A stretch of 64,000 bases of DNA, from assembly GCF_035046485.1 (NCBI RefSeq), contig NC_085137.1, positions 376,340,706 through 376,404,705 on the forward strand, read 5' to 3'. Shown here one piece after another: positions 1 to 9,770 of the stretch (its first letter is position 1; each line of letters begins with the position of its first letter). This stretch comes from Aedes albopictus (lineage: Eukaryota; Arthropoda; Insecta; Diptera; Culicidae). The translations under genes were made by a program, and so were the position numbers. A model generated the notes under the pieces. That model worked only from the letters and a program-made list of their open reading frames with translations. It did no database searches and was not told the DNA's origin.

Positions 1-600
1 CACAATTTCAATGACTTGTAGATTTCCGGGTAAGAAAACTACCACACTATTTTATTACCACTTAGATTAATTCCATCTCTGGTTGTCCCGTCATCGTCAC
101 ACCGTCTTAATCCTTCTGCACGGTAGCTCCAGTACAGAAAAATCTCCTTCATACGACTTAGGGCACTTACTCATAAACTTTTTTCTTCCAACCTCCAATC
201 CTCCAGTGCACTTTCATCAATCAATTCAGAAAATACGAACACGAACGGCCGGCGATGACTCCGAGTCTCCAAGTCACCAACAGTGAATCATGCAAAAAAA
301 AAAAAAAAACAAGAGCACTTTATAGTGCAGTTGCAGTGCCCGCTTTTTCCTACATCTTTCGCCTTCCACAACCAACGACGACGACGGTTCCTGGGGATAG
401 GTACCTCTACTAAGATGGCAATGCATCCAGCCATGGAGCGAGCGCCGAACGGGTGAAGGACGTCCGTCACTTAGACTCTCTATGTCTCCTCATTTCCTGA
501 CGGCCCACGAACAACGGTGTGCCAGTGCCACCGGGAGCACAGACAAACCGATGCCCCTTTTTTTTCTCCTTTTTTGACTACATATTCAAATTTCTTGTGG
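1..600. other. unassigned sequence, no gene seen
   Basis: No supportable gene. The short open frames here lack codon structure and overlap on both strands. A run of about 15 A residues lies near 295-309. Nothing marks a mobile-element end. Confidence 0.5.
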
Positions 601-1260
601 CTAGAATCAGAGGATTATTTGCCAAAAGTACATAGCGTGTGCGTGGCTAGTCTCGGAAGATTCTTTCTCGGGAGTACATTGATCAGTGCAAAAGATGAAC
701 ACTTTTTTTTTGGGAGTTAACACCTCTGCACAGAGTCTGAACCGTGTGAGTTGACGTCTAGTTTCGAAAGATTCTTCTTCGGAAGTGCATTGTTTGTTAC
801 CGAAATGCCAATAGTAAGCGTGTGTGCAGCTAGTTCTGGAAGAATATTTGCCAGGAGTGCATTGTACATTGTATCAACTCAACAATGAGCAGATGGGTGG
901 CTAGTTTCGAAATATAATTTGCCGAGAGTGCATTGCATTGTTCAGCATGGAAACTGAACAGTGAGCGTTAGTATGGCTTGTTTTAGAAGATTGTTTGCCA
1001 GAATTGCATAGTTTTAGGCGCAGAAAATAAGCAGTGAGCATGTGAATGATTAGTTTCGGAAGATTCTTGGCAAGGAGTGCATTGTTCGGAGTAAAAGTGG
1101 TAATGTATGCAACAGATTTCAGAAACTTCTTTGCCGTGAGTCCATTACTCGTCACAAGAACTAAACAGTGTGCGTGGGGATGTCTAAGCTGGAAAGTTTC
1201 TTTAACGAAAGTGCGTTGTTTGGCACGGAAATGTTTAAGAGTGAGCATAATGTGCGTATT
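600..1260. repeat. old degenerate tandem repeat, period about 72 bp
   Basis: A unit resembling 'GGCTAGTTTCGGAAGATTC' followed by 'TTTGCCAGGAGTGCATTG' recurs head to tail. The AGTGCATTG-like landmark starts at 673, 784, 856, 927, 1002, 1076, 1139 and 1210. Most spacings are 63-75 bp; the first is longer. Copies are strongly diverged, so the array is old. The periodicity keeps a 171-codon frame open on the minus strand (901-1416), which I do not regard as a gene. Confidence 0.75.
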
Positions 1261-1325
1261 CCTATACGTATACCCGTGCAATATCCGCTTGTCTATGACT
1301 CGACTCTCGGCGATGACGATGACCA

Positions 1326-1355
1326 GACCTGCTGCTGCTGCTGCTACAGCAGGTC
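1326..1355. repeat. short CTG repeat within a hairpin
   Basis: Five to six CTG triplets are bracketed by the inverted ends GACCTGCTG and CAGCAGGTC, so the 30-bp stretch can fold on itself. The function is unknown and it may simply be a microsatellite. Confidence 0.5.
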
Positions 1356-1743
1356 GCTGTTGATTTTTTCCCCGCCGTACACTGGAGATCTCATACGAAC
1401 CTGCAAAAAGAGACAAAAGCAGAAAAAAGATGATCGTGAGTGACTCTCCACCAGATAGACAGTGCCAGCGAGTGGCGGCAACAACAGGAAAGGAGAAATA
1501 ATTGTATTAAGTTTGTTTATGGGTTTGCTGCATTTGCGCTGGGCACGTTTTTTTTCGTTCTCATCTGGTCCGTAATGTTGGACGGTGTCCGTGTGGGGGT
1601 GCTGCAGTTTGATTGTTGTTCACGACACGAGTTCGGAGGCAAAAAGCACTCGTACCGCACTTCAGCTGACCAGGATATAAGCAAAGTTAGTTATAAATCA
1701 ATCAATTTTCTTTCGTCGTACATGTTGGAGGGAGGAACATGAT

Positions 1744-2261
1744 TCGAACAAGGACTTTCCAGTGTTTGAAGTTGAAACTCAAGCTATTAAATTAAATTTG
1801 TATACTTTATAAAGTCTAAGCAACAAATAGAACATTTTTAAGCGAATTTTTATTTTTTATATCCAATCATTTTGATTACACGCCATTCCGAGAAAAGGAC
1901 TGAAGCCATGATTCAAATTTTCCATAAGACTATTTCAATTCATTTATTTTTTAACATCTAAAATACGAAGTTTTCAAATTTTCATGTCTTAACCAGAAGT
2001 CCGTGAGAACTGATGAATTTCAATTTTGACCATTTTTGTTAAAACACTAATAACAAAATATGACGAACGATTCATGCTCAAAAGTGGTATTTTTTGGAAA
2101 AAGGCTGTATAAGTCTTGAGAATCCAGAAAATGCAAGTTTATTCCCTTACGTTCCAACATTTTTGAATAAGTTTTATTTATTGTTCTTGAAAAAGCTGTC
2201 CGTTTTGTGTTTTTCTTAAATTGTTATAACTTAACGTCACAAGTAACATTTTTCAGTCAAA
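1744..2261. other. AT-rich spacer, nothing recognised
   Basis: No open frame of note, no terminal inverted repeat and no tandem structure seen. It ends at the TA that flanks the element beginning at 2264. Confidence 0.5.
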
Positions 2262-2263
2262 TA

Positions 2264-3956
2264 CAGTGATAGACATTCGTTTAGCAGAGGCCCAAAAAAT
2301 GTCAAAAAAGTGTCAGTAAACTCATACAAAAGATTTTATGATAAAACTTTTTTATGTCAGTGATAGTATATCTAGTACTGTTTTATGAAAAGCTGATACA
2401 TCACACTTACACAAAAACGAGGGTAAAATCTCTCAAATGTCATTTATTGCCTAGACATTCGTTTAGCCGAGGTGAATGAAAAATTGGTTTTAAATAGATT
2501 TTTTTGTAATTTCGTGAGTGTTTTTCGAGGATATGCCCCAAGGCATCTAGTTAATGACGTGTTAGCAAGATAATTGACCTTAAAAGTTTATTTATTTATG
2601 AAATGTAAAGAAATATTACAAAAATTGTCCCGATAACGAGAAACGATGATAAATTTAATTATTTAAGTAAAATGCTTTCTGTAAACACTCTAATGTAAGC
2701 TAGATAAGTTGTTTTTAAAATATGGCACAGAATTATTGTTGGATATGTTTAAATTATTGCATAAAATGTCGTGAGAAAATAAAGTATATAGGTTTTTGGC
2801 TTGTTACACAGCAAAATGGGATTGATAAAAGCTAAAATAAATAGTTCTATGCAGTAATAAAGATGTATCCAAATGCCTCTGAAGTATAACTGTATAATAG
2901 TAGCATTACTAAATGAATTTTAAGACTGCCAATCAAAAAACTGCAAGAAGAGTCGGAATTTGCTCATACAAAAATGCATGCCATGGTCAAAAAATTGGCT
3001 TATTTAATTCAATCTGAATAAATCTAGATTGAGTTTAAATAAGGGCGAAAGTAACATGAGAGAATTCTCTTCATCGACTCTCTCTTCTGCAAATTGAAGT
3101 GACAAGAAGCAAATTCATTCGAACTTTAATTTTATTTTAATATATTATAAATGAGGCTGAGATTTGAACCACATTCATTTCTAACATGATTTATTTGAAG
3201 AGAACGTCTAATTTATGAAACAAGTAGTTCATGCTAGAAATTTGAATACTTTGCGAGCCATTTCTCAAAATGTGAGGCGTCCAATGTATTTTATTTCAGC
3301 TAAAATACAGTCTAGCAGATATATGGAGCTATAAGAAGACGTAATAGTAGTAAACGCTGTTATTTATGTAAGTTAAACTATCATATTTCATCAAAACAAT
3401 ACTTAAATACGTGATTTTTTGATGGTTTGCGGCATTTTTTTCTGTTTAAAAACAAGACTTTAACAAACAAAAACTTTGTTTTTCGTAGATTTTCAACCTG
3501 CACTCGTCGTGATACTTTTATTGGAATCTTTTAAAACACTTCAGATGAAAATAACTACAACAAATCTCAATTTGGAAACATTTTCAATATTATTACTTAC
3601 TTATATGAGATGCATGTAAAATAAATATGGCAACACTTCTGAAAACGTTCAAATTCATGATTTACAAGTCGATCTATAATGCAGGTCACCATACAATATG
3701 ATTGTGTTGGATGCTATTCGAAATTTGATAGTTTTTTTAAATGGAATTTTTTAAAATATACAATTCGGCTAAAAGAATGTCTAGGCAAATTTCCGTTTTT
3801 TGCTTGTATTTTACGGCCATAAAATAAATAATATAATGTTTCATCCCATTGACTAATACAAATTACCTAGAAGATCATCCGAAAATTAAAAAAAGAACAT
3901 AAAATTATTACAGTTGCGAAAAAAATATGCCTCGGCTAAACGAATGTCCACCACTG
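2264..3956. mobile_element. TA-flanked non-autonomous DNA element (Tc1/mariner-like), 1.7 kb
   Basis: The left end reads CAGTGATAGACATTCGTTTA and the right end, read inward from the other strand, CAGTGGTGGACATTCGTTTA. The inverted match runs on for about 8 more bases. The dinucleotide TA lies directly outside each end (2262-2263 and 3957-3958), as expected of Tc1/mariner-type target duplication. A second, inner inverted pair of the same motif (GACATTCGTTTAGCCGAGG) lies near 2453-2472 and 3764-3785, so the termini are doubled. No transposase frame remains; the interior is AT-rich with frequent stops. Superfamily assignment rests only on the ends and the TA. Confidence 0.8.
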
Positions 3957-3986
3957 TAGACTCAAAGTGGTTCTAAGAACCTACTA

Positions 3987-4199
3987 TCCAAATAACATTT
4001 TGATGACTAATTAGTCATGAAGAGGTTTTGACAACCGTAGTAAAACCTTATTTTATTTTGGATTTATGATGGTTTTGAGAATATTTTCAAGTCTATTTGA
4101 CTAAACAATGTTTCTCAGGTAGGTTCTAAGAAAAGATACTAGGTTTTATGACGATTCTTCATACCTCTACAAGACTACTTGGTCATAAAATGTTCCTTG
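3987..4199. mobile_element. MITE, diverged member of the CCAAGTAACATTTT family
   Basis: The left end (CCAAATAACATTTTGATGAC) and right end (GTCATAAAATGTTCCTTG) are imperfect inverted repeats. The same ends, better preserved, bound the 137-bp copy at 38,279-38,415. Shared interior phrases include TTTATGA-GGTT and AGGTTTTATGACGATTCT. Confidence 0.6.
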
Positions 4200-4207
4200 T
4201 GTAGCAA

Positions 4208-4727
4208 CCCGAGCAAAGTCTGTTAGCAAATTAAAATCTAAAAAAAAATGATACCTCAGGTTGTTGTCTTTTTTTTTTCTTTTTATTCTGGGATTTTTCA
4301 TCCCGGCGAGGTTGATGTCGTTTTGATCGTATTAACGGGTAAAACATAAAAAATGGGAACAGAAAAATTTTCCTGTGACGGCAAATTGAAAACAATTCCT
4401 GCTATCGATGATAGCAAACTGATAACTGTTTTTGTTATCAGAGCAAGAAAAAAGAAAAAAATCGTTGAATGTAGAGTCTTTCGGTTGGTATTGAATCATA
4501 AAGGCAGTAACATAATTGCACTAATAATGTATCCCTAGAATTACTTTACATAGTTTACTGAAGTATTTAAAACTATTCTAACACTAAATATTTCCATAAT
4601 TCAAAATGACAGTAAACCGAAAACAAAATTTGAAATCAAATTAAGTAAAGATTAACTGATATCAAAATATGATATCAATTTGTTGCTGAATTCAAATCAT
4701 GTAATTTTGTTGTTGGACTTTGCTCGG
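4208..4727. mobile_element. MITE with CCGAGCAAAGTC ends
   Basis: The left end CCCGAGCAAAGTC (4208-4220) is mirrored at the right by GACTTTGCTCGG (4716-4727). The 520-bp interior is AT-rich and non-coding; a 61-codon frame at 4353-4538 has no gene-like features. The ends resemble those of the CCCGAGCAG elements at 12.4-13.3 kb and may belong to the same broad group. Confidence 0.65.
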
Positions 4728-4769
4728 ATACTGTCTAGGCCACTATTTGTTTGAAGCTCTTAATGGCAT

Positions 4770-5176
4770 ACGAAAAGATTTAGGATATTTTCAATTATTT
4801 TGGAAAAGATTTGGCCACTGCTTAAGCCAACACGTTTTGATTCCCAAAGAACGATTAAGTCAGATTTTCCAAACACTTAAATGTGCCAGCATTTCTTCAA
4901 AAAAATTGATAATAATTGACAAAGTTATCAAAGTTTCAAGATGACATGTTTTTGAAGTGAATTTTGGTCGGTTTGTTTCATGCAATTGATTGCACCGAAA
5001 CTTTCTAGATTATATTTATAAATTCCCCTAATAATGAAGTTGAAAAAAATATAATGTATGTTTTGAAAACGTACCTCAAAAATTTAAGTTTCAAACATTA
5101 GGACTTTGGCAGCCATTCAGTTGGTTTAGAGACGGGCTGAAAATCTCACTAATAAAGATTATAATAATAATAACTG
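4770..5176 (+). mobile_element. retroposon fragment with TAA-repeat tail, copy 1
   Basis: Homologous along its length to 6348-6776. Both copies share 'GATTCCCAA-GAACGA', 'GACTTGTTTTTGAAGTGAA'-like text and the end GAGACGGGCTGAAAATCTC followed by AATAAAGAT and TAA repeats. The 3' signature suggests a SINE or truncated LINE in the plus orientation. No internal coding sequence is recognisable. Confidence 0.6.
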
Positions 5177-5205
5177 ATTGCATAATTATTCGACTGGATG
5201 ATTTC

Positions 5206-5398
5206 TCAATTTTAACTGGCTTTCGCAGTCTAGGGGATCAAAACGGATAGTTTTGTTCTGCCCGACGTTTCGGCACTTCGTATTTGGCCTTTTTCAAGGG
5301 CCACCCTTGAAAAAGGCCAAATACAAAGTGCCGAAACGTCGGGCAGAACAAAACTATCCGTTTTGATCCCCTAGGCTGCGAAAGCCAGTTAAAATTGA
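5206..5398. mobile_element. foldback MITE, almost perfect palindrome of 193 bp
   Basis: The two arms of about 95 bp are near-exact reverse complements from TCAATTTTAACTGGCTTTCG to its mirror. The turn is at about 5302 (TTTTTCAAGGG-CCACCCTTGAAAAA). The high arm identity points to a fairly recent insertion or ongoing arm conversion. No clear target duplication was identified. Confidence 0.85.
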
Positions 5399-5429
5399 AT
5401 AATAATAACAATACTTCTCATATTCATAC

Positions 5430-5822
5430 CAGTGTTGGTAAACTCACACTCAAAGCACGCTCATGAACCGCTCCTGCGTGAGCAAACTCGCGCGCGATTC
5501 TGAATCGTTTTCTCACGCGCGAGTTTTTCATGCAAAATCTCGCTCTCACGACTCAAGCGCCGAAATCTCGTTTGCTTGTAAAACGAATTCAAATCAATTG
5601 GAACGACATTCAATGGTGTCGTACGCTAGATATGCTTCTGTTCTATCATGCAATCCTAAAAGCTTCGATGTAAATAGTATCAAAACCAAGAAATAAAGCA
5701 ATGAGTGAAATCACGAGTCAACTCATGCATGATTTTTTCGGTGGTGAGTTTGGCGAGTCAAGAATCGCACGTGAAACAACTCAACCATGAGATTTGAGAA
5801 TTTTAGTTTTTACCAACATTGA
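5430..5822. mobile_element. hAT-type MITE, 393 bp
   Basis: The ends are CAGTGTTGGTAAA and, inverted, TTTTACCAACATTG. They are flanked by ATTCATAC (5422-5429) and ATACATAC (5823-5830), an 8-bp duplication with one mismatch. An 8-bp duplication and CAGTG-type ends are characteristic of the hAT superfamily. The interior repeats CTCACGCGCGAG-like phrases and has no transposase. The next element (5831) starts directly at its target duplication. Confidence 0.75.
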
Positions 5823-5830
5823 TACATACA

Positions 5831-6070
5831 CACTAAGAAAAAATCACCGTCTTCGGTAATGTTACATTACCAAAGTCTCAACCGTTAAGTTTGTTTTACA
5901 GGAAAAAAATCGTGCAACTTTTACCGAACTTCGTTAGAGTTTGACAGATGAACGATAAGATTTTATCGGGGTTTGATAGTTTTTTTTACAGAATTTCGTT
6001 GAAAATCCGTTACCGAACGCTCAGCAGTTGAGATTTCGGTAAAAATTACCGATCGCAACTATCTGTGTAC
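5831..6070. mobile_element. MITE with subterminal GGTAA/TTACC inverted repeats
   Basis: The left part (CACTAAGAAAAAATCACCG, then GTAATGTTACATTACCAAAG and TCTCAACCG) is mirrored at the right by GTTGAGATTTCGGTAAAAAT and TTACCGATC. Exact ends are uncertain. It abuts the hAT element on its left. Confidence 0.5.
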
Positions 6071-6117
6071 TCAATGTACTACTCATACTCATACTCAGTT
6101 CATACTCCACAACGTTT

Positions 6118-6300
6118 CGATTTAAAATAGGATTGAATTGTCCAAAACAGAGTCCTCTTTTCTATTAGATTTCATTCCAAAACTTCTAGGAAAGTCAATT
6201 CATAATGCTTCTCACGATTAAATCAGGATCCTATGTATGTTTCACAACAAAAAAGTAATACCCAGAGAGTTTCAACAAAATTACCTATCATATTTATTTT
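6118..6300. repeat. direct duplication copy A (empty site of the 6.8-kb hAT insertion)
   Basis: Matches 6794-6827 joined to 8011-8200, with divergence. Shared phrases include CAAAACTTCTAGGAAA, TTCATAATGCTTCT, CACGATTAAA, TATGTTTCACAACAAA and CCAGAGAG. At the position where copy B carries the 1183-bp element, copy A reads GTCCAAAA without an insertion. Confidence 0.7.
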
Positions 6301-6347
6301 TTTTATAACTAAAGATGTCTATTATGTTTTTATACATTTACTCCACG

Positions 6348-6776
6348 TAAAGATTTTGAATATTTTTTAAAATTATTTTGGGAGGAATTTAGTCTTTGCT
6401 AAACTGAACTCGTTTAGATTCCCAAGAACGACGAAGTCGAAGTTTACATAATAATAATAAATTTGTCAACATTTTGATAATAATTAACAAAGCTGCAGAA
6501 GGTTGAAGTTGACTTGTTTTTGAAGTGAAGTTTTGCTCTCAGTTTACACACAACTGATTTCACCGAAATTCATTGGATCATATTTATACATTCTTCTACA
6601 AAAAAAAAATAAAAATAAATAAAAACAAAAATAACAAATTTTTTTCTCTTTTAAAATCTCAAGTGTAACACATTCATTTGAATGAAAATTTTAAATTTTA
6701 TGACTTTGGAAGCCATTTAGCTGGTTTAGAGACGGGCTGAAAATCTCACTAGTAAAGATAATAATAACAACAATAC
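6348..6776 (+). mobile_element. retroposon fragment with TAA-repeat tail, copy 2
   Basis: Second copy of the 4770-5176 repeat, ending GAGACGGGCTGAAAATCTC, AGTAAAGATAATAATAAC. It contains an extra A-rich tract near 6600-6640. It sits between the two copies of the 6.1/8.0-kb duplication. Confidence 0.6.
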
Positions 6777-6827
6777 TTAAATAAAATTGTAAAGTTTTGA
6801 TTCAAAATACAATTTAATAGTCCTAAA

Positions 6828-8010
6828 CAAGGGGCATGCAACTCTAAACTTTGCAAGATCTTGAAAAATACTAGAAAATACTAGCAAATACTATCTGAAT
6901 ATAGGCATCAAAGCAAGCAGCTTGCTGTGATGAGATTCCGCAAGGAGACAAATGTCACCGAAGTCAATGGATTTTGGAGCTTACAAGTTAAACTTCAAAG
7001 ACACTTTGTACAATGGTTCAAACAATATTTCAGGCTGAACCTAACCGGTCCTCTTTTAGGTTTTCATTCCAATGAAGATAGTGCTATAGACTTAGCTAGC
7101 ACCAAGCCAAGACCAAAAATGCGTTCAAAATGCGTGTCAACGAGACAACTTTATCTCGATTTTGTCGATTAGTTCGCCTCAAACATCAGAAAGCTAGCTT
7201 GAGAGCTTTCGCTTACGCGCCTCCGAAGATTCAACTTGCATACGTTTCAATGTTCAGCTTCACTTAATGAATCAATTGGATTTTGCCTCAACTAATTCAA
7301 AATGACTCATTCTAGTCATAGAAAAAAATGTCATCTGAGATGATCTACGGTAGAAAACCCCAAAAAAAAAAAAAAAAATAAAAGAATCAATCAATAAAAG
7401 TGGTTCAAATATGTATTAATTCATTTATTTTACATAAATAACATCAAAATACTCCGGTTCCAGTTTCATACGCGTTCTTAGGGAAGCATCGTGGGAAGAG
7501 ATATGCCACCTGCGCATCACTTCTCTATCTTCCTAAATTGTTGAGAAGTTGAAGCACTTTGAATCGTTTACTCATTTGTTCCACTATACCCATGGTCCCT
7601 TGGATGTTTAGAAAAAAAAACTCGATAGGTTCCCTGGGTCAATTCTTGAGGGAAACGAAAATTTTCCATTTACTCGAACCAGTCCGGATTGCGTTCAAGT
7701 CAAGGCGTTTTTTCCAGTACTTTTTCCTAAAACGGGATGATGCAAACTGTAGGAAAACTGCTATAAATTATACCGTTAAACTGTAACTTATACAACATCC
7801 AATTCTAGATCCAAACCAAAGGCTACAACGGTTTTTCTTCCATTGGCTGAAGTGACTGAAGTGAAACAACATAAACAACTCAATGAGAAACGATGCCTGA
7901 CAACCGTCGTTGGCAACGTTGCTTTGATTGGAAAATACTAGGAATACTACAAATACTATTGCTACATTATTAGTAGAGTTTAGACAAAGTTTAGAGTTGC
8001 AGGCCCCTTG
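6828..8010. mobile_element. non-autonomous hAT element, 1183 bp, with 8-bp target duplication
   Basis: The left end (CAAGGGGCATGCAACTCTAA) is mirrored at the right (CAAGGGGCCTGCAACTCTAA read inward), with further subterminal inverted matches around AATACTAG. GTCCTAAA flanks both sides exactly (6820-6827 and 8011-8018). CA-type ends and an 8-bp duplication fit hAT. Frames at 6927-7172 and 7559-7786 show no transposase motif I recognise. The paralogous empty site at about 6143-6160 supports the boundaries. Confidence 0.85.
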
Positions 8011-8200
8011 GTCCTAAACATATCATTCTTCTCGAACAGATTTAATTTCAAAACTTCTAGGAAACACAGTTCATAATGCTTCTTATTTCCCACGATTAAA
8101 CAGGGATCCCCGGATACCCAGGTTTATGTTTATAAAACAAAGTATGTTTCACAACAAAGTAACATCCAGAGAGCGTTAACTAAATTACCATCTGTTTATT
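8011..8200. repeat. direct duplication copy B, downstream part
   Basis: Continues the sequence of 6794-6827 after the hAT insertion and matches 6150-6300. It has small insertions relative to copy A, for example around GGGATCCCCGGATACCCAGG. Confidence 0.65.
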
Positions 8201-8269
8201 TTCACAACAATAATCAAATTATAAATTTATTTGCACCCGAGTATATGTTTGTACAAGTACAAAGCAGTT

Positions 8270-8790
8270 CCTTCTCATGCCGGTCGCTGGGTCTGTCGAG
8301 TGCCGTATGGTCGCGATTAGCGTTTTTCTCCGTTTTTCTGAAGTGTTCGAGAGCATTTGGAGCTCGGAATCGCTATATTGCGGTTGCAAAGTGAGCGACG
8401 AGCGCGACTGTTTGTCTGGGACGTCCGTCGCCGAGCTGAGTTCGAGAGGCTTGGGTTAGGTTAGGTTGATAGCCTAACAAAAGGAATAATAATGACCCGA
8501 GGAGGCGGAGGATTACGACGACTGTGCGGCCCCGCGGGCTAGGGTGTTGACGAGAGACGAATGGGCGACGGGGAACGTGGGAACGTACACTTCGGCGGCG
8601 ACGGTAAATTAGAGACATGAGCTCGACGAGGAAAGTAGAATTGTGTCTTATTAGGTTCATGGTTAAATTATTAATGACGGTTTCCTTGTTGTTGATGACA
8701 TTTTAATTTGTTTTGATGTTGTTTATTTTCTTGGTGGATTTTTGCAACAAGCGTGGAATTCCAGCACTGCCGATCATGGTAAGTGATACC
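8270..8790. other. GC-rich block with a strong splice-donor-like site
   Basis: This block is clearly more GC-rich than its surroundings, with CG-rich text such as GAGCGACGAGCGCGACTG and GGCGGCGACGG. It includes a GGTTAGGTTAGGTTGATAGC stretch. At 8776-8784 the text ATCATG|GTAAGTG forms an ATG followed by a near-consensus donor, as in some first exons. No long frame supports coding. It could be a first exon with 5'UTR, a CpG-rich regulatory block, or a fragment of an LTR element; I cannot decide. Confidence 0.35.
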
Positions 8791-8859
8791 GTCAATGATT
8801 TCTTGATTTTAAAGTGATTGGATAAGAGAGTAAAATTTAGATTTTCTTCTCAACGATAT

Positions 8860-9050
8860 CGTGAGTTTCGTGGATGCCTTATATGATGGTTAAAGCACGT
8901 AACTATCACACTGAGGACCTTGGATCGAATCCCACTCCAGACAAACTCATTAAATGTGAATTCTTCCCTTCGGAAGGAAAGTAAAGCTTGGATCCCGGGT
9001 TGAACTAGCCTCGGGTTAAATATCTCAATAAAAAATATAAAAAAGTGAAT
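8860..9050 (+). mobile_element. tRNA-derived SINE-like element
   Basis: GGATCGAATCC at 8932-8942 resembles a pol III B box, and GGTTAAAGCACGTAACTATC upstream (8888-8907) a degenerate A box at about the right distance. The 3' part (GGGTTGAACTAGCCTCGGG, then ATCTCAATAAAAAA) resembles the tails of the other retroposon copies in the window. Exact limits are uncertain. Confidence 0.55.
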
Positions 9051-9065
9051 TTCAAAATCCCACAT

Positions 9066-9310
9066 TAAGAAATAAAAAAAATATTTTTTTTTTTTGGTTT
9101 TTATTTTTGTGTATTTTAACTTATGCTAATTCTACACTCAAAAAAATAAAAGAAATAACAACTTAAGTTCAGAGTTCTGAAAGAAGCGCTGTATTTAAGC
9201 TATTTACATTATTTAATCTCCTGACATAAAGCCATAACTAGCATGTAATCTAAACTCAAGTATAATCTGTAAACCCATCAATCATATCAGACCAGATACA
9301 ACCAAATTAC
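9066..9310. other. AT-rich spacer, nothing recognised
   Basis: A T-rich tract near 9080-9095, then unstructured AT-rich sequence. No element ends or coding signal. Confidence 0.45.
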
Positions 9311-9770
9311 CCTACTTGGGAAAATCCCACTTAACACGACAGGCAACAATGGTCCATGAAGTCACAGTCACTTACCCAAAAAATAAAATCAGTAAGCCGA
9401 CTTCAATTCAAAGTTCGTCAGTCAAGTACCTAGGTAACTGCTGTACGCGGTTGACTCCACACAGCTTCCGTGCAGCACCACCGCAGCATGGTGTGGTGAG
9501 ATGAGGGACTGAAGCCGGACGGTTATTCAAATGTGGTAATTGTACGACAAGATTAGGGGCACTTGTGTGTGCTTAGAAAAGGCACGTGCGACACTGTCCC
9601 GCCCGAGCCGAGGCGAGGCCGAGATTTTGATGATGAATCGTAAAAAGATTGGGGAAGTGCGCGCGTACGCAATGGTTGTAAAAGTGACACCATCGCGCAC
9701 AGGTACCGGCTATCATTGTGCGGCGGGTTTGTCACCGAGTGGACTTTAGAGATCATACACAATCTACCCT
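9310..9770. other. GC-richer unique block, no gene seen
   Basis: Local GC rises (for example CCCGCCCGAGCCGAGGCGAG near 9600 and GTGCGCGCGTACGC near 9660). Opposing frames of about 69 codons overlap in both strands, which is typical of stop-poor GC-rich DNA and not of a gene. It could be regulatory; there is no direct evidence. Confidence 0.3.

Noticed and set aside
901..1416. 171-codon minus-strand frame
   Set aside because: It runs through the 72-bp tandem repeat and a CTG repeat. The periodicity explains why it is open, and overlapping plus-strand frames are equally open. No domain is seen.
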